Of a DNA stretch of 7,889 nucleotides, positions 6,023 to 7,889 are shown piece by piece (position 1 is the first letter of the stretch; every line of letters starts with the position of its first letter). The notes beneath the pieces were generated by a model that worked only from the letters and a program-made list of their open reading frames with translations, was not told the DNA's origin and ran no database searches. This DNA is from Acidobacteriota bacterium. Its GTDB lineage: Bacteria > Acidobacteriota > Vicinamibacteria > Vicinamibacterales > JAFNAJ01. Made by a program: the position numbers and the translations under genes. The stretch covers positions 1-7,889 of the forward strand of contig JAFNAJ010000108.1 of assembly GCA_017860085.1 (NCBI GenBank), read 5' to 3'.

Positions 6023-7414
6023 ATGGCGAACAACTCCAAGCGCTCATCGACCCGTTCGGTGCCCGACGCCGAGCTCCCTTCGCAGGACGCCGAGCCGGCT
6101 GCTCCCGTGCAGGAGCCCGTGCCAAGCCCCGACGAGGCGACCCGCCGCCCGGTCGCGTCGCTCAACATCGGTGAGCTGAAGGAGATGGGTATCCAGAACC
6201 TGACCCACATCGCCAAGGATCTCAACGTCTCCGGGGCGTCTGGGATGCGCAAGCAGGATCTGATCTTCCAGATCCTGAAGGCGCAGGCCGAGCAGAGCGG
6301 GTTCGTGTTCTCCGAAGGCGTGCTGGAGGTCTTGCCAGACGGCTTCGGCTTTCTGCGCGCCCCCGACTACAACTACCTCGCGGGGCCCGACGACATCTAT
6401 GTCTCGCCGTCACAGATTCGGAAGTTCGACCTGCACACCGGCGACACGGTGTCGGGGCAGATCCGTCCGCCCAAAGAAGGCGAGCGGTACTTCGCGCTAA
6501 TCAAGGTCGAAGCCGTCAACTTCGAGCCGCCAGACCAGGCTCGGGAGAAGGTCTTCTTCGAGAACCTGACCCCGCTGTACCCCCAGGAGCGCCTTCGGCT
6601 CGAGACCACACCCGACAGCCTGTCGGCCCGGGTGATGGACCTGATGACGCCCATCGGGAAGGGCCAGCGTGGATTGATCGTGGCGCCGCCCCGCACGGGC
6701 AAGACGATGCTGCTTCAGGCGATTGCGCAGGCCGTGGCCCACAACCACCCGGAGGTCTACCTGATCGTCCTGCTGATCGACGAGCGTCCCGAAGAAGTCA
6801 CGGACATGCAACGGTCGGTGCAGGGTGAGGTCATCTCGTCGACGTTCGACGAGCCGGCGCAGCGCCACGTTCAGGTGGCGGAGATGGTGATCGAGAAGGC
6901 CAAGCGTCTCGTCGAGCACCGCAAGGACGTGCTGATCCTGCTCGACTCGATCACGCGCCTTGCTCGCGCTTACAACACGGTGGTGCCTCCGTCGGGCAAG
7001 GTGCTCTCGGGCGGCGTCGACAGCAACGCCCTCCAGAAGCCCAAGCGCTTCTTCGGCGCGGCGCGGAACATCGAAGAGGGCGGTTCCATCACGATTGTGG
7101 CGACGGCGCTCATCGATACCGGCTCGCGCATGGACGACGTGATCTTCGAGGAGTTCAAGGGCACGGGCAACATGGAGATACACCTCGACCGCAAGCTGGT
7201 CGACAAGCGGGTCTTCCCGGCCATCGACATCCTGAAGAGCGGCACCCGCAAGGAGGAACTGCTCATCCCTCGCGAAGATCTCAATCGCATCTGGGTGCTG
7301 CGGAAGGTGCTCAACCCGCTGTCGCCGGTGGAAGCCATGGAGCTGCTGCTCGACAAGCTGGGCAAGACGAAGTGCAACGCCGACTTCCTCGCCGCCATGC
7401 AGAAGGTGGGGTAG
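6023..7414 (+). CDS. rho: Transcription termination factor Rho
   Basis: A 463-residue hexameric RNA-dependent ATPase/helicase that loads on C-rich RNA and ends transcription. Domain order: a proline- and acid-rich tail at 1-44; the Rho N-terminal helical domain at about 45-90 with the MRKQDLIFQILK motif; the cold-shock-like RNA-binding domain at about 94-170 with DGFGFLR (106-112) and GPDDIYVSPSQIRKFDLHTGD (primary-site residues, 121-141); and the RecA-like ATPase at 172-463. Walker A is APPRTGKT at 221-228, Walker B DVLILLD at 302-308, the Q-loop region GKVLSGGVDSNAL at 325-337 and the R-loop region EFKGTGNMEIHLDRK at 377-391. It is about 44 residues longer than the 419-residue E. coli protein, all from the N-terminal tail. 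R224 stands where E. coli has K181. The ATG at 6023 is the sensible start, though it has no Shine-Dalgarno. It has its own promoter at 5907. Confidence 0.98.
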   Translation: MANNSKRSSTRSVPDAELPSQDAEPAAPVQEPVPSPDEATRRPVASLNIGELKEMGIQNLTHIAKDLNVSGASGMRKQDLIFQILKAQAEQSGFVFSEGVLEVLPDGFGFLRAPDYNYLAGPDDIYVSPSQIRKFDLHTGDTVSGQIRPPKEGERYFALIKVEAVNFEPPDQAREKVFFENLTPLYPQERLRLETTPDSLSARVMDLMTPIGKGQRGLIVAPPRTGKTMLLQAIAQAVAHNHPEVYLIVLLIDERPEEVTDMQRSVQGEVISSTFDEPAQRHVQVAEMVIEKAKRLVEHRKDVLILLDSITRLARAYNTVVPPSGKVLSGGVDSNALQKPKRFFGAARNIEEGGSITIVATALIDTGSRMDDVIFEEFKGTGNMEIHLDRKLVDKRVFPAIDILKSGTRKEELLIPREDLNRIWVLRKVLNPLSPVEAMELLLDKLGKTKCNADFLAAMQKVG

Positions 7415-7434
7415 GGCGAGTCGGCACACCTGGC

Positions 7435-7440
7435 AGGAGG
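7435..7440 (+). promoter_or_regulatory. Strong Shine-Dalgarno of the CDGSH gene
   Basis: AGGAGG ends 6 bases before the ATG at 7447. It is a much stronger site than those of the other genes here, so this small gene can be translated independently of rho even on a shared transcript. Confidence 0.7.
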
Positions 7441-7446
7441 AACTGA

Positions 7447-7677
7447 ATGGCGACGACGATTCGTGTCAGGCAGAACGGCTCGCTGCTGGTCGAAGGCGAC
7501 GAGGTCACGGTGGTCGACTGGAACGGCCACGCGTACGCGCTCACGCGACGACCCTTCGCGCTCTGTCGTTGTGGCGCGTCGACGCGCAAGCCGTTCTGCG
7601 ACGGCACGCACTCGAAAATCGGGTTTGCTGCGGCCGAGGCCGCCGTGCCCGACAGCGCCGATAAGCCCGCCTCCTGA
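7447..7677 (+). CDS. CDGSH iron-sulfur domain protein
   Basis: A 76-residue protein with one CDGSH (mitoNEET-type) domain that should bind a 2Fe-2S cluster through three cysteines and one histidine: C40, C42, C51 and H55 in LCRCGASTRKPFCDGTHSKIGF. The fourth base of the name motif is T (CDGTH), a common variant. An N-terminal beta-rich part (residues 5-35, IRVRQNGSLLVEGDEVTVVD and onward) precedes the domain, and a short alanine-rich tail follows. There is no signal peptide or membrane segment, so it should be soluble. Bacterial members are thought to act in redox or iron-sulfur handling, but no specific reaction can be assigned. It lies 32 bases after rho with no visible terminator between them, so partial co-transcription from the rho promoter is plausible. 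Confidence 0.93.
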   Translation: MATTIRVRQNGSLLVEGDEVTVVDWNGHAYALTRRPFALCRCGASTRKPFCDGTHSKIGFAAAEAAVPDSADKPAS

Positions 7678-7684
7678 CGCGGGC
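7665..7684. terminator. Candidate hairpin at the CDGSH gene stop
   Basis: GCCCGC at 7665-7670 pairs perfectly with GCGGGC at 7679-7684 around an 8-nt loop that contains the TGA stop. No T-run follows, so intrinsic termination is doubtful. Confidence 0.3.
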
Positions 7685-7693
7685 GTCGAGGTC

Positions 7694-7729
7694 CCACCCG
7701 CGCCGCGGTCAGTGCACGCGGGCGGGTGG
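7694..7729. terminator. Candidate bidirectional hairpin between the CDGSH gene and clpB
   Basis: CCACCCGC at 7694-7701 pairs perfectly (8 bp) with GCGGGTGG at 7722-7729 around a 20-nt loop. It spans the end of the minus-strand clpB gene, including its stop at 7709-7711, and lies 16 bases after the CDGSH stop, the usual place for a shared terminator of convergent genes. It lacks a T-run on either strand. Confidence 0.35.
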
Positions 7730-7889
7730 CGCCTTGGAGAACTGCAGGTCGGGTACGCCGGCGTCGACCACGACCCGGTCGCCCTCGCCAAACTCGCCCT
7801 CGAGCAGCTTCATCGCGAGCGGGTCCAGGACGCGGCGTTGCAGCGTTCGCTTGAGCGGCCGCGCTCCGTAGACAGGATCAAAGCCTTCC
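7709..7889 (-). CDS. clpB: ATP-dependent disaggregase ClpB, C-terminal end (5' part outside the window)
   Basis: The last 59 residues of a Clp/Hsp100 AAA+ protein enter from the right edge on the minus strand. The visible EGFDPVYGARPLKRTLQR is the highly conserved sensor-2 region of the second AAA+ module, containing the GAR motif. It is followed by VLDPLAMKLLEGEFGEGDRVVVD, the small C-terminal D2 domain typical of ClpB (pattern NPLA-LLEG-F-GD). ClpB works with DnaK to resolubilise aggregated proteins in the cytoplasm. ClpA, ClpC and ClpE share the GAR motif, but the LxxPLAxxLLEGEF-EGD context and short tail fit ClpB best. The start, the rest of the protein and any heat-shock promoter lie beyond the window. 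Confidence 0.88.
   Translation of the reverse strand, partial: EGFDPVYGARPLKRTLQRRVLDPLAMKLLEGEFGEGDRVVVDAGVPDLQFSKAPPARVH

Overview
This 7.9 kb window is ordinary chromosomal DNA from a GC-rich bacterium (about two thirds G+C, judged by eye). The ORFs are long, third positions are mostly G or C, and long spurious antisense ORFs run opposite the real genes. No gene is strictly diagnostic of a phylum. The Rho version (N-terminal extension, APPRTGKT P-loop), the GC content and the gene mix would suit Acidobacteriota (for example Vicinamibacteria) or another high-GC, non-actinobacterial lineage. That placement is a weak inference.

Layout. (1) 1-2531, plus strand: the 3' part of a class I/II aminotransferase of the aspartate aminotransferase type, overlapped by 4 bases (GTGA) by a GlcD-type FAD-linked 2-hydroxyacid dehydrogenase. 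(2) 2532-2639: a convergent intergenic gap with two short hairpins. (3) 2640-5444, minus strand: an ArnT/PMT-like membrane glycosyltransferase followed by AmrS, the radical SAM enzyme of the AmmeMemoRadiSam system. Its usual partners AmrA and AmrB are not in view. (4) 5481-5861, plus strand: a small YccU-type CoA-binding protein, divergent from the glycosyltransferase with only 36 bp between the chosen starts. (5) 5907-7414: a near-consensus sigma70 promoter, a structured C-rich leader and the transcription termination factor gene rho. (6) 7447-7677: a small CDGSH iron-sulfur protein close behind rho. (7) 7709-7889, minus strand: the C-terminal end of the disaggregase ClpB, convergent with the CDGSH gene.

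How the genes relate. The aminotransferase and GlcD-like oxidase are probably translationally coupled; a 2-hydroxyacid oxidised to a 2-oxoacid could then be transaminated. The glycosyltransferase and AmrS are 66 bp apart on one strand and could be co-transcribed, but no functional link is evident. Rho and CDGSH are 32 bp apart and may share the rho promoter. The rest is unrelated housekeeping. There is no intergenic stretch over 300 bases, and I saw no RNA gene, mobile element, CRISPR array or tandem repeat.

I found no convincing new multi-gene system. The most interesting signal is the rho upstream region: a TTGACA-17-TATACT promoter with a palindrome in its spacer, two leader hairpins, then a C-rich, G-poor tract up to an ATG that has no Shine-Dalgarno sequence. 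This arrangement is what one would expect for autogenous Rho control.
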